Origin: an uncultured Collinsella sp. | GTDB taxonomy: Bacteria > Actinomycetota > Coriobacteriia > Coriobacteriales > Coriobacteriaceae | Direction of reading: 5' to 3' | DNA: 20,081 bases | Assembly (NCBI GenBank): GCA_900551625.1 | Contig: URWZ01000003.1 | Coordinates: 1-20,081, forward strand | In this document: positions 1 through 6,795 of the stretch, piece after piece | How the letters are laid out: each line of letters begins with the position of its first letter | How positions within the stretch are numbered: the stretch's first letter is position 1 | Translations under genes and position numbers: made by a program | The notes under the pieces: model-generated | What the model was told of the DNA's origin: nothing | Seen by the model: the letters and a program-made list of their open reading frames with translations, nothing else | The model's database searches: none

Positions 1-27
1 GGGCTCGGAGATGTGTATAAGAGACAG
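1..27 (+). other. Nextera/Tn5 sequencing adapter remnant (not genomic)
   Basis: Bases 9-27 are the 19-bp Tn5 mosaic end, AGATGTGTATAAGAGACAG, and bases 1-8 (GGGCTCGG) match the tail of the Nextera read-2 adapter. This is library adapter left untrimmed at a contig end. Genomic sequence starts at base 28. Any reading frame running through these bases, such as the C-terminal nine codons of the frame from 288 downwards, is artificial. Confidence 0.97.
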
Positions 28-288
28 AGCCAACGGGGCTACGTTGAACAGCAGACCGCGAAAAACCTCTGCATTACCAAATAGAAGGACATCCTCTGCC
101 GACAGCAGAAGCGTCGGGTCTGGGAAAAAGCCCAAGAAACTGTTCTCACGGAGGCTACAGAACCACATCGGGAAAGAATTAAGCTGCAATACCACTATGC
201 ACGCATAAATTACCAGGATTAAAGCGTACATCCATTTGCTCACATGCTTCAATTCTGACTGGAGAAGTCTTTTAATCTGACGAGCCAT
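28..288 (-). CDS. ABC-2 type permease, N-terminal fragment cut by contig end
   Basis: An open minus-strand frame begins with ATG at 288-286 (MARQIKRLLQSELK) and stays open to the edge; 87 codons are genomic and the next nine come from adapter. It begins with a charged amphipathic stretch, then a hydrophobic segment at about residues 20-36 (WMYALILVIYACIVVL), the layout of ABC-2 type permease N-termini. Its start overlaps the end of the upstream permease by 17 bp, which suggests translational coupling and a transporter made of one ATPase and two different permeases, as in LanF-E-G immunity transporters. It is truncated by assembly, not by mutation. The permease call rests on context and one membrane segment. 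Confidence 0.72.
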
Positions 289-1096
289 TGAGCACACCCC
301 CAGCGCGAAAGCTCACGAGAGCGTAAATCAATACCGATAGACAGCTGGCTGCCACGCCATATTCCAGAAGTATCAGCTGACCCATATCGCTATACCCAAG
401 GGCACATCCGACTCCAAGGTACGGCCCTGGAAGGAGGAAGATCCATCGCAAGGATGGTATGGGCGTCTGAAGGTAAGTTCCGTAGAGCGTCAAGCTCGTG
501 ACAAATCCGATTATTGCCACAGCCCCGCTAAATACGGCGCTGCTTGTAATCCGATAGATGGTCACCGTCTCCAACGCAACCGATATCACCAATACGGCGT
601 TGATTATCATCGCAGGCAAAAATGCAGCCAGCATGTCGTGCGCACAGCTTTGCCCACCACGTATTATGGCTATTGCAAAAAGAAGAAGGCAAAGCGCACT
701 ATATGCTGCGCCAATTATTAAAGCAGACGAAAACACATGTGCTAGGACCCCATTAAAGCGGGTAAGACCTCTTGCTGAAGAAATTCGGTATCCCTCTTCA
801 TAGCCGCGCTCCTGTAAAATCGCCAGGCAAACGATGAGCGGAACGAACAGAGAGGTGCCGGCAAAAGCACTGCGCACAAGGGACTCATCGGGTGCAGAAG
901 GATCAATTACATTCCAGCAGAAGCCAATATCCTCCCCAAAAACGCTATTGCCAAAGGCGAGCAACGTTGTTCCGTTTTTTAGAAAGATGCCGAAGAGAAG
1001 GCCGAACGCCAGCATAAGCGCAAGACCAAACTTCGCCGGAAACATCCTGTGCAAACGCATCATATCTGCCTTTACGGGATGGATCGCCCGCTTCAT
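272..1096 (-). CDS. ABC-2 type transporter permease
   Basis: This 274-residue integral membrane protein has about six hydrophobic segments, near residues 22-40, 78-95, 117-145, 156-176, 187-207 and 245-263. The first is followed by a long loop before the second, the usual plan of ABC-2 type permeases of the bacitracin/lantibiotic immunity kind. Its ATG overlaps the stop of the ATPase gene in an ATGA arrangement at 1093-1096, so the two are translationally coupled. It probably forms the membrane channel for the ATPase, together with the truncated second permease. The substrate is not readable from the sequence; the Cys-rich peptide encoded at the head of the operon is the obvious candidate for export or self-protection. 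Confidence 0.85.
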   Translation of the reverse strand: MKRAIHPVKADMMRLHRMFPAKFGLALMLAFGLLFGIFLKNGTTLLAFGNSVFGEDIGFCWNVIDPSAPDESLVRSAFAGTSLFVPLIVCLAILQERGYEEGYRISSARGLTRFNGVLAHVFSSALIIGAAYSALCLLLFAIAIIRGGQSCAHDMLAAFLPAMIINAVLVISVALETVTIYRITSSAVFSGAVAIIGFVTSLTLYGTYLQTPIPSLRWIFLLPGPYLGVGCALGYSDMGQLILLEYGVAASCLSVLIYALVSFRAGGVLNGSSD

Positions 1097-1818
1097 AGCG
1101 AGACCGCCTTCATCAAGCGCCTGTAATACTCTTTTAGGGACGACGCCTCATCCCTTATGACGTCCATCGATTCCTTTTTCAGCAGTTCGCCGTCATGAAG
1201 AAACAGGCAGCTTGTTGCAACCGATGCCAACTCATCCAAATCATGGCTAGAGATGAGCATGGTCTTACCCTGTTCTCGATTCAATCGACCGATAAGGGCC
1301 CATATACTCTCGATGCCCAGCGGGTCCAACCCGTTTGCTGGCTCATCAAAAATAAGCAGATCAGTGTCACCCAACAAAGCCGTAGCTATATCCAGCCGCC
1401 GTTTCATTCCCAGAGAAAAACTGCTCACGCTCTTTTTCTCTTCGACGTCCAGCCCGACTAGGCTCAAAACGCGAGGAATCTCACGATTCGCATCAAGCCC
1501 CCATTCCAAACATCGGATTTGGAGATTCTCAACCGCACTGAGGGATTGGTATGCTCCGCTGGAATCTGGCACATAGCCGACACGCGTCCGCATCAAGCCA
1601 AGCTCTCTTTTTGATTTGCCTCCAAAGAGCTCCACGCTCCCCGACGATGGCTCGCAGAGGCCCAAGACGATTTTAATAAGCGTGCTTTTGCCCGCACCGT
1701 TTGCACCGACAAGGGCACAGAGCTCAGACTGATGCACCTCGAAGGAAACGTCATGCAAAACGCACCGTTTCCCGTAGCGCTTTGACACCTTTGATAGCTT
1801 TATCGCTGATGCACTCAT
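1093..1818 (-). CDS. ABC transporter ATP-binding protein (BcrA/LanF-like)
   Basis: This 241-residue ATPase has all the ABC landmarks: Walker A GANGAGKST at residues 38-46, the signature region FSLGMKRR at 134-141, Walker B LLIFDEP at 154-160 followed by a D-loop (NGLDPLG), and the switch histidine H192 in SSHDLDEL. The FSLGMKRR signature instead of LSGGQ, the short length and the partner permeases fit the drug or bacteriocin resistance subfamily (BcrA, LanF). The start has GGGAGG five bases upstream. It acts at the inner face of the membrane and powers the two permeases encoded immediately downstream. A hairpin at 1849-1878 separates it from the small peptide gene upstream. Confidence 0.95.
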   Translation of the reverse strand: MSASAIKLSKVSKRYGKRCVLHDVSFEVHQSELCALVGANGAGKSTLIKIVLGLCEPSSGSVELFGGKSKRELGLMRTRVGYVPDSSGAYQSLSAVENLQIRCLEWGLDANREIPRVLSLVGLDVEEKKSVSSFSLGMKRRLDIATALLGDTDLLIFDEPANGLDPLGIESIWALIGRLNREQGKTMLISSHDLDELASVATSCLFLHDGELLKKESMDVIRDEASSLKEYYRRLMKAVSL

Positions 1819-1848
1819 TGGCCTCCCGTTCTGCTTGATAGCAAAACC

Positions 1849-1878
1849 GCTGCTGCCAGACTGTCGCCTGGCAGCAGC
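1849..1878 (-). terminator. attenuator hairpin between peptide gene and ABC genes
   Basis: Arms GCTGCTGCCAG (1849-1859) and CTGGCAGCAGC (1868-1878) pair perfectly over 11 bp with an 8-nt loop. Read on the minus strand the stem is followed by GGTTTTGC, a short U-run. It lies 8 bp after the stop of the 42-residue peptide gene and 30 bp before the ATPase ATG. A weak terminator here would let the peptide be made in excess over the transporter, a common arrangement in bacteriocin operons. Confidence 0.75.
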
Positions 1879-1886
1879 CGCAACTG

Positions 1887-2015
1887 CTAGAGATTAACTA
1901 AACAGAAGTTTTTGCTGCAGTTATTGACGCAAGTGCGTGCTCCACAGAATGTCTTGCAGTAACCGTTGCACCCACCACCGGGGTCCACATAACTCGGTTT
2001 GACAATCCAGCTCAT
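1887..2015 (-). CDS. Cys-rich 42-residue peptide, candidate RiPP/bacteriocin precursor
   Basis: A 43-codon frame runs from ATG at 2015-2013 to TAG at 1889-1887. An excellent Shine-Dalgarno site (AAAGGAGGAACGAT before the ATG) and a promoter further upstream support expression. The peptide starts MSWIVKP, has a Gly-rich hinge (DPGGG, residues 11-15) and then a core with six cysteines at 16, 20, 24, 29, 33 and 38: C-x3-C-x3-C-x4-C-x3-C-x4-C. It has no hydrophobic signal peptide. Small size, a short leader-like N-terminus, regular cysteine spacing and downstream ABC genes all suggest a modified peptide precursor. The I-V-K-P opening and i,i+4 cysteines recall, from memory, the Clo7bot/CLI_3235-type peptides matured by radical SAM enzymes (thioether-linked ranthipeptides). 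No maturase is visible, but the operon is cut at the contig end. A metal-binding peptide or a disulfide-bonded bacteriocin are alternatives. Confidence 0.8.
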   Translation of the reverse strand: MSWIVKPSYVDPGGGCNGYCKTFCGARTCVNNCSKNFCLVNL

Positions 2016-2053
2016 ATCGTTCCTCCTTTCTATTATCGCTTTTACTTTGTGTT

Positions 2054-2082
2054 ATTGTTTATCGATAACTTATATTTGTCAA
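2054..2082 (-). promoter_or_regulatory. promoter of the Cys-rich peptide operon with palindromic spacer
   Basis: On the minus strand a perfect -35 TTGACA (2082-2077) and a -10 AACAAT (2059-2054, four of six consensus) are separated by 17 nt. The 10-bp palindrome TTATCGATAA (2059-2068) overlaps the spacer and the edge of the -10, an ideal place for a repressor. The start codon is about 40 bp downstream. Confidence 0.65.
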
Positions 2083-2095
2083 GATAATTTAAAGA

Positions 2096-2126
2096 GATGG
2101 GGCCCGCGCTAGACACGGGCCCCATC
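2096..2126 (-). terminator. rho-independent terminator of the XRE/DUF2975 operon
   Basis: GATGGGGCCCG (2096-2106) pairs perfectly with CGGGCCCCATC (2116-2126) around a 9-nt loop. On the minus strand it is followed by TCTTTAAATT. It sits 35 bp after the stop of the XRE gene and just upstream of the peptide-operon promoter, so it insulates the two units. Confidence 0.8.
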
Positions 2127-2160
2127 ACACCAATATCTCGTTTTAGCTGCTCGCTATATG

Positions 2161-2490
2161 CTACTCGTCGCTCAAATCTACAGCAAAGACTGATGTCGGA
2201 AGCGACGACTCATTGCCTCCACCATTCCGCATCTGTCTCACGACATTTTTTGCACGCTCAACAATAAGCTCCTCAAGCTCTTTCTCACTCACCCGCCGAA
2301 TAATATCTCCCGGTTGACAGTCAAGTTCATCGCAAATATCGAGAAGCGTCTTAAGGCGAATAGCTTTAATTTTTCCGTTTCTTAGCTTAGAAATATTAGC
2401 CGGAGTATGCCCCGTGGCACGAATCAGATCAGCACTGGTCTTTCCGGTCTTAAGCAGCTGCGTCTCAAGCTCGATGATGAGATAGCTCAT
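2161..2490 (-). CDS. XRE (Cro/C1-type) transcriptional regulator
   Basis: The 109-residue protein has a Cro/C1-type helix-turn-helix at about residues 8-66 (LLKTGKTSADLIRATGHT, then NISKLRNGKIKAI with the recognition helix, then LLDICDELDCQPGDII). The ending CQPGDII is typical of the short HTH_26/YozG-like regulators that accompany DUF2975 membrane proteins. A 40-residue charged tail follows, of unknown role. The start has GGAGGAAGC directly upstream and lies only 8 bp after the stop of the DUF2975 gene, so the two are co-transcribed. It probably binds the palindrome at 3080-3113 in front of its own operon, and perhaps the peptide-operon promoter. Confidence 0.9.
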   Translation of the reverse strand: MSYLIIELETQLLKTGKTSADLIRATGHTPANISKLRNGKIKAIRLKTLLDICDELDCQPGDIIRRVSEKELEELIVERAKNVVRQMRNGGGNESSLPTSVFAVDLSDE

Positions 2491-2498
2491 GCTTCCTC

Positions 2499-3059
2499 CT
2501 ACACAAGCTCGTCAGACTGCTCTTGGAGCAGCGAGGCATAACTCCAGATCACCGAGATACACAGACAGACAGCCGCGCCGATAAGCGACCCCGCATCAAA
2601 GGCAACGCCTTGGCAAATCTCAATAACGAAGGAATGAGGCACGACGTAAAGCTCCAGCCCACCAATGGTAAGATTGACCGATCCGTAGGCACCAATAAGC
2701 GAAACCGCGGCGTTAACAGCAAAGCCAAGCGCAAGAACACGGATAAGCCGCACATGCGTCTTGGTAAAGGGCGAGACGCCTCGCGAGATGTTACGGCTGA
2801 TCCCACACAGAACGACAAGCGAAATACCCACGACGAGTGCCAGGCACAGTCCGCTTGGGATAACGATGCACCCGCCATCGAGAAGCGTCACGACGCCGAA
2901 AGAATCGACAGAAGCAACGTTTGCAACCGCATACCAGATCACGTAAACAACCAACGCGGCAAAAGCGACGAGCATCCCTGCAAAAACGGCTGCCATGCAA
3001 AAGCCAAGCTTCCTGATATTTTCGCCCGCTTTGGCCATACGCTGAACGCTGTTAGACAT
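2499..3059 (-). CDS. DUF2975 family membrane protein
   Basis: From ATG 3059-3057 the protein has 186 residues and four membrane segments near residues 18-47, 64-87, 104-126 and 157-177. The stretch after segment 2, ISRGVSPFTKTHVRLIRVLA (91-110), matches the conserved loop of DUF2975 proteins. These are regularly paired with a small XRE regulator, as here. The frame is open for a further 33 codons upstream, but that extension is Cys/Asn-rich, would translate the operator palindrome, and lacks a ribosome site; the chosen ATG has GAGGGTGAG just upstream. In this family the membrane partner is thought to sense a signal or modulate the regulator; its exact action is unknown. Confidence 0.85.
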   Translation of the reverse strand: MSNSVQRMAKAGENIRKLGFCMAAVFAGMLVAFAALVVYVIWYAVANVASVDSFGVVTLLDGGCIVIPSGLCLALVVGISLVVLCGISRNISRGVSPFTKTHVRLIRVLALGFAVNAAVSLIGAYGSVNLTIGGLELYVVPHSFVIEICQGVAFDAGSLIGAAVCLCISVIWSYASLLQEQSDELV

Positions 3060-3079
3060 ACACTCACCCTCATCGACTC

Positions 3080-3113
3080 TATCGTTATTCGAACAGTTTA
3101 TCGAACAACGATA
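3080..3113 (-). promoter_or_regulatory. 34-bp operator palindrome before the DUF2975/XRE operon
   Basis: TATCGTTATTCGA (3080-3092) and TCGAACAACGATA (3101-3113) form a 13-bp inverted repeat with one mismatch and an 8-nt centre. It lies 21 bp upstream of the DUF2975 ATG. The two-fold symmetry suits a dimeric XRE repressor and suggests autoregulation. The 9-mer GTTTATCGA at its centre-right (3096-3104) also occurs in the peptide-operon promoter (2057-2065). Confidence 0.6.
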
Positions 3114-3172
3114 TTGATTGCATGCGGAAAGCCCCGCCAGTGCGCATAGCCCATTCACTAATCAGAAGGGGT

Positions 3173-3265
3173 GAGAGTGGATTTTTGGACACGTATCGAA
3201 CGAGAGTGGATAATCTCCCACTTCGAGGCCACCACCGGGCCTAAAACGGGAGATTATCCACTCTC
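3173..3265. repeat. long intergenic inverted repeat (18-bp arms, 28-nt loop)
   Basis: GAGAGTGGATAATCTCCC (3202-3219) and GGGAGATTATCCACTCTC (3248-3265) are perfect reverse complements separated by 28 nt. An extra direct copy of the outer 10 bases, GAGAGTGGAT, lies at 3173-3182. The palindrome starts 25 bp after the stop of the Hpt gene. There is no U-run after the stem on either strand, so it is not a classic intrinsic terminator. Confidence 0.85.
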
Positions 3266-3289
3266 ATAGTCATCAAGGCTCGCAAGCTC

Positions 3290-3646
3290 TTATTCGGCCG
3301 CCTCGCGCAGGGCCGACATCGTAGCCGCATATTGCTGCTGCAACGCATGCATTCCCTCGCGAGCGCCGTCAACGGCATCGGCGCCGCGCAGTGCTTCGGT
3401 CACCACAACCGCCGGCTCGTACAGATTATCGAATCCCAGGTTCTGGCTCACGCCCTTGAGCGTGTGCGCTGCCATAAACGCTTCCTCGGCGTCTCCTGCC
3501 GCCATGGCAGCCTCCAACCTGTCCATGCTCTCGTCATCTAAAAACTTGAGGGCAAAGCGGGCAAGCATTTCCCCGCCCATCAGCCGAGCACACGCGTCAT
3601 CATAATTAGCGCCGATCTTCTCATACGCCTCACGCATGGAAATCAT
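3290..3646 (-). CDS. stand-alone Hpt (histidine phosphotransfer) domain protein
   Basis: The 118-residue protein is a single all-helical Hpt domain. The phosphoacceptor is H61 in AAHTLKGVSQNLGF, the canonical HxLKG-x-(S/A)-x-x-(L/I)-G motif. It would take phosphate from, or pass it to, a receiver aspartate. The start has AAAGGAG ten bases upstream. It follows the GGDEF-REC-HD-GYP gene by 24 bp in the same operon, so the REC domain of that protein is its most likely partner. No histidine kinase is in the window; the kinase must be encoded elsewhere. Confidence 0.93.
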   Translation of the reverse strand: MISMREAYEKIGANYDDACARLMGGEMLARFALKFLDDESMDRLEAAMAAGDAEEAFMAAHTLKGVSQNLGFDNLYEPAVVVTEALRGADAVDGAREGMHALQQQYAATMSALREAAE

Positions 3647-3670
3647 GGATTAAAAACTCCTTTGGTCAAA

Positions 3671-5551
3671 CTAAATCGTGGGAAACGCGACAACGTCGGC
3701 GGGGCGTGCCAACGTCTCGGCAATACGGTCTTGCACCTCGAGCAAGCAGTCGAGCAACAGCGGGTTAAAGGTGCCGCACTTACCGTCCAGGATCATCTGG
3801 ATTGCCTCCTTGTGCGGGATAGCGTCCTTGTACACGCGCACGCTCGTCAGGGCATCGTACACGTCGGCCACCGAAACCACCTGTGCGGCAATGGGAATTT
3901 CATCGCCCTTAAGGCCATCGGGATAACCCTTGCCGTCCCAGCGCTCGTGGTGCCAACGCGCAATCTGGTACGCATATTCCATAAGCGCATTGCCGGCGTG
4001 ATGGCTACCCAGCTCACGCAGCATGTCGGCGCCGATCGTGGTATGCGTCTTCATAATCTCGATCTCCTCGGGCGTAAGGCGTCCGGGCTTGTTGAGAATC
4101 GCATCGTCAATCGACATCTTGCCGATATCGTGCAGCGCCGAAGCCAGGGCAATCGTGGAGCGCTCCTCATTGTCGAGGGAGATCGCGCCGCTACGCTGGA
4201 CCAGACAGCCAAGCAGCAGCTCGGTCAGCTTTTCGATGTTCGTAACGTGCCTGCCGCTCTCGCCGTTGCGAAGCTCCATGACGCCGGCCATGATGTCGAT
4301 GAGCATGCGACTGTTCTTGACACGCTCGTTGTACTGCTGGGACAGCAGGCTCGTCAGGCGGCGCTGTTTGGCGTATAGGCGGATGGTGTTGCTTACACGG
4401 CGGCGCACGACACGGGAGTCAAACGGGCGGTTGATATAGTCCGAGGCGCCCAGCTCGTACGCGCGCAGAACCATATCATCGGAATCTTCGCTCGAAATCA
4501 TGATGACAGGCAGATTGTCACTAACCGATCGGCGCGACAGACCGGCCAGCACCTCAAAGCCGCTTATGCCCGGCATGACAATATCCAGCAGCACGAGCGA
4601 CAACTCATCACCATAGCGGTCGACCATGTCGAGCGCCGTACGACCGTTGTCGGCCTCGAGGATGCAATACTCGTCCTTGAGCATCTCGCTGAGAATGACT
4701 CGGTTCATCTCGGAGTCATCGACAATAAGTACCAAAGGCTTTTCGCTTTGGAAGGCCTCGATGGAATCGGCATCGGTCACGACCGTACCGGCTTTTGCCT
4801 TAGCGCGGCTCAGTAACTGGACAGCGCGGCCAACGCCCTCATCGACCGTCTCGCCATGAATGCGAACGCCACCAACACATGCCGTCAAGCTCACGTACTC
4901 ATGGCCCGGAATAATCGTGGAACGAACGGCATCGGACACCTGATGCAGGCGACGGGTGAAGTCATCGGAGGGAATATTGGGCATGACAACCACAAACTTG
5001 TCGCAGCCATAGCGCACAAGCTCGTCAGTCGAACGGATTCCGCTGCGCATGGCTGTCGCCACGGCACCGAGCGCAAGGTCGCCGGCATGACGGCCACACG
5101 TATCGTTGAAGACCCTAAAATCATCAAGGTCGATCATCGCAACGCCGGCATTCATGCGGGCACTGCGGAGCTTTTCCTCATAATATCGGCGATTGTGCAC
5201 GCTCGTCAGCACGTCGGTGTAGACAAGGTCCTCTTTTGCAGCCTCTTGCCCATCGATCGGACGCACCATCAGCAGGACATGAGGCTCGCCCTCGACCTTC
5301 AGAGGGCGCAGATGGGCGCGGTACTCAACGCCATCGTTGAGGAGTTGCTCCGACACCTCATCGGAATCTGTCAAGGCCTCAAGACTTGCCTGGCGCAAAC
5401 AAGGGCAGCGATCACCGGCGAGCAGGCAGTTAGGCTCGCTCTTAATCTGATCGGCCGACAGCAAACGTACCACGGGGTAGGTCTTCGCGACACGGGCGAC
5501 CTCGGCGGCAGCCTCCTCGTCGGTTAGATTGACCTCGTGATTATTGAGCAT
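3671..5551 (-). CDS. GGDEF-REC-HD-GYP fusion, c-di-GMP signalling protein
   Basis: The 626 residues hold four parts. Residues 1-105 are an N-terminal, possibly PAS-like region with cysteines 42, 49 and 51. A GGDEF domain spans about 110-265. A receiver spans 272-390 with phosphoacceptor D323 in VLLDIVMPG. An HD-GYP phosphodiesterase domain spans about 410-610, with H435, H474-D475 (HDIGK), H503, HHERWDGKGYP at 534-544 and D563 all present. The GGDEF active site reads YGCDKF (181-186) instead of YGGDEF, so cyclase activity is probably lost, while the inhibitory-site motif RxxD (R173-D176) is kept. The usual receiver lysine appears as R375 in DYINRP. The likely role is phosphorylation-controlled c-di-GMP breakdown, with the GGDEF domain acting as a sensor. 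AAAGGG lies seven bases before the ATG. The Hpt gene follows. Confidence 0.94.
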   Translation of the reverse strand: MLNNHEVNLTDEEAAAEVARVAKTYPVVRLLSADQIKSEPNCLLAGDRCPCLRQASLEALTDSDEVSEQLLNDGVEYRAHLRPLKVEGEPHVLLMVRPIDGQEAAKEDLVYTDVLTSVHNRRYYEEKLRSARMNAGVAMIDLDDFRVFNDTCGRHAGDLALGAVATAMRSGIRSTDELVRYGCDKFVVVMPNIPSDDFTRRLHQVSDAVRSTIIPGHEYVSLTACVGGVRIHGETVDEGVGRAVQLLSRAKAKAGTVVTDADSIEAFQSEKPLVLIVDDSEMNRVILSEMLKDEYCILEADNGRTALDMVDRYGDELSLVLLDIVMPGISGFEVLAGLSRRSVSDNLPVIMISSEDSDDMVLRAYELGASDYINRPFDSRVVRRRVSNTIRLYAKQRRLTSLLSQQYNERVKNSRMLIDIMAGVMELRNGESGRHVTNIEKLTELLLGCLVQRSGAISLDNEERSTIALASALHDIGKMSIDDAILNKPGRLTPEEIEIMKTHTTIGADMLRELGSHHAGNALMEYAYQIARWHHERWDGKGYPDGLKGDEIPIAAQVVSVADVYDALTSVRVYKDAIPHKEAIQMILDGKCGTFNPLLLDCLLEVQDRIAETLARPADVVAFPTI

Positions 5552-5596
5552 ATGGGGCCCTTTCGATAGCTTCGCATGGTAGCGGTGGGTTCCAAA

Positions 5597-5612
5597 TGTT
5601 ACAAGGGTAACA
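5597..5612. promoter_or_regulatory. palindrome upstream of the GGDEF-REC-HD-GYP gene
   Basis: TGTTACAAGGGTAACA is a 6-bp inverted repeat with a 4-nt centre, 46 bp upstream of the start codon. It could be an operator. The rest of the gap at 5552-5762 shows no gene and no clear -35/-10 pair. Confidence 0.35.
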
Positions 5613-5762
5613 CCTTGCCGATGCAGGTAAGCACGTGAATGCCGTTACATTTTTATGAGTTGGCAGACGGCGCGATTGAAGCCGCAGACGTGAAGTTTTG
5701 AACACATTTGTTAACACGGACGAAACGTTTGCGGGTGAAGGCTGCTTTGGCTATTGCGAGTG

Positions 5763-6560
5763 CTAGAACCCCAGGATGCCACGGACAGTCTGGGCAGCCG
5801 CTGCCGGGCGATCGCGCAGGCCGTTGTGCGCGCCGGGAACCGTTACGAGTGGACAGTCCAAAAGCTCAGCCGCCACCCTCGTGCCCGCCTCGCGAGGCGT
5901 GCCAATCGAGAGCTCGCCCAGGAGCACGGCGGCCACCGTTTTCGACGCGCGGACGCTATCCCAATCGGGAACGCAGGTCATAGTAATCCCGTATTCGTTT
6001 GCCATGAAGCTGCGGCCGTTGCGCAGGGCATGCTTGGCTTCTGCCTCGGTTAACTTGGGGGCCTCAGGGTCCGAATCGCCGATGGCGCCCAGGAAGGCCC
6101 GTAATGCCCTGGAGACCTTTCCCGCGGCGATCATCTCGAGCAAAACCGGGGCCGCGCCCAGACCGGCACCCTCATCCGTCACGGCGGGTTCATGCAGAAT
6201 CGCACGCGAGATTATGGTGGGGTTTGCACGGAGAAGCTCCAGCGTCACCAGCGTACCGGCACTGTGCGCGAGCACGTTTGCCGGAGTGCCAATATGCTCG
6301 ATAACGGCCTGCAGGTCCGCGGCCTGGACGGCGAGGTCGTAGCGTCCGTCTGCAGCGTCGCCGCTCTCGCCGCAACCGCGCCGGTCGTAGGTAATGACGC
6401 GATAGTCACAGGCGAGCTCGCGGGCGATGGCGTCAAAAAAGACGCCGTCGACGCAGGCACCGTGCACGCAAACCAAGGCGGGTGCATCGGACGATACAAC
6501 CGGGCCGGCATACTCGCGGCAGGCGATCGTAGTGCCCGCATTCTCGACCGTAAAATCCAT
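5763..6560 (-). CDS. alpha/beta hydrolase
   Basis: A 265-residue single-domain alpha/beta hydrolase. Visible landmarks are the oxyanion HG in LVCVHGACVDG (29-39), the strand-turn YDRRGCGESG (58-67), the nucleophile elbow LAHSAG with S100, and the catalytic His H245 in VPGAHNG near the C-terminus. The elbow has Ala rather than Gly at its first position (A-H-S-A-G), a tolerated variant. It lacks a signal peptide and is probably cytoplasmic. The sequence does not reveal the ester, lactone or peroxide substrate. It is transcribed alone, divergent from the radical SAM gene. Confidence 0.88.
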   Translation of the reverse strand: MDFTVENAGTTIACREYAGPVVSSDAPALVCVHGACVDGVFFDAIARELACDYRVITYDRRGCGESGDAADGRYDLAVQAADLQAVIEHIGTPANVLAHSAGTLVTLELLRANPTIISRAILHEPAVTDEGAGLGAAPVLLEMIAAGKVSRALRAFLGAIGDSDPEAPKLTEAEAKHALRNGRSFMANEYGITMTCVPDWDSVRASKTVAAVLLGELSIGTPREAGTRVAAELLDCPLVTVPGAHNGLRDRPAAAAQTVRGILGF

Positions 6561-6795
6561 ACTGTGTTCCCATCGTCAACACCACCAGGCCGTGCCGGGA
6601 TACGGCTTGGCCAGATGGCGTCATTTTGTGCGTACATGAATGCGTTTACTGTACCCGGCTCGCGCCCCTTCATGACAGGGTTTCGAAAACTCACCCGATT
6701 GCAAGGTTTCTGCCTAAACAACAGTGCCCAAACCCGCGACCCGCATGAAGGCCGATGCTATGCTTAAGCTCAACTGTCCCAAGGAGCATATGCCT

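Noticed and set aside
2523..3149. 208-codon plus-strand frame opposite the DUF2975 gene
   Set aside because: Composition is Arg/Asn/Asp-rich with no hydrophobic core or motif, and the minus strand has a coherent operon with ribosome sites and terminator.
2499..3158. Longer 219-residue form of the DUF2975 protein
   Set aside because: The extra 33 residues would be encoded by the operator palindrome, are unlike a membrane-protein N-terminus and lack a ribosome site; ATG 3059 has GAGGGTGAG.
3671..5551. Active diguanylate cyclase
   Set aside because: The signature reads GCDKF, with the key Glu replaced by Lys and the second Gly by Cys; activity is unlikely although the fold is kept.
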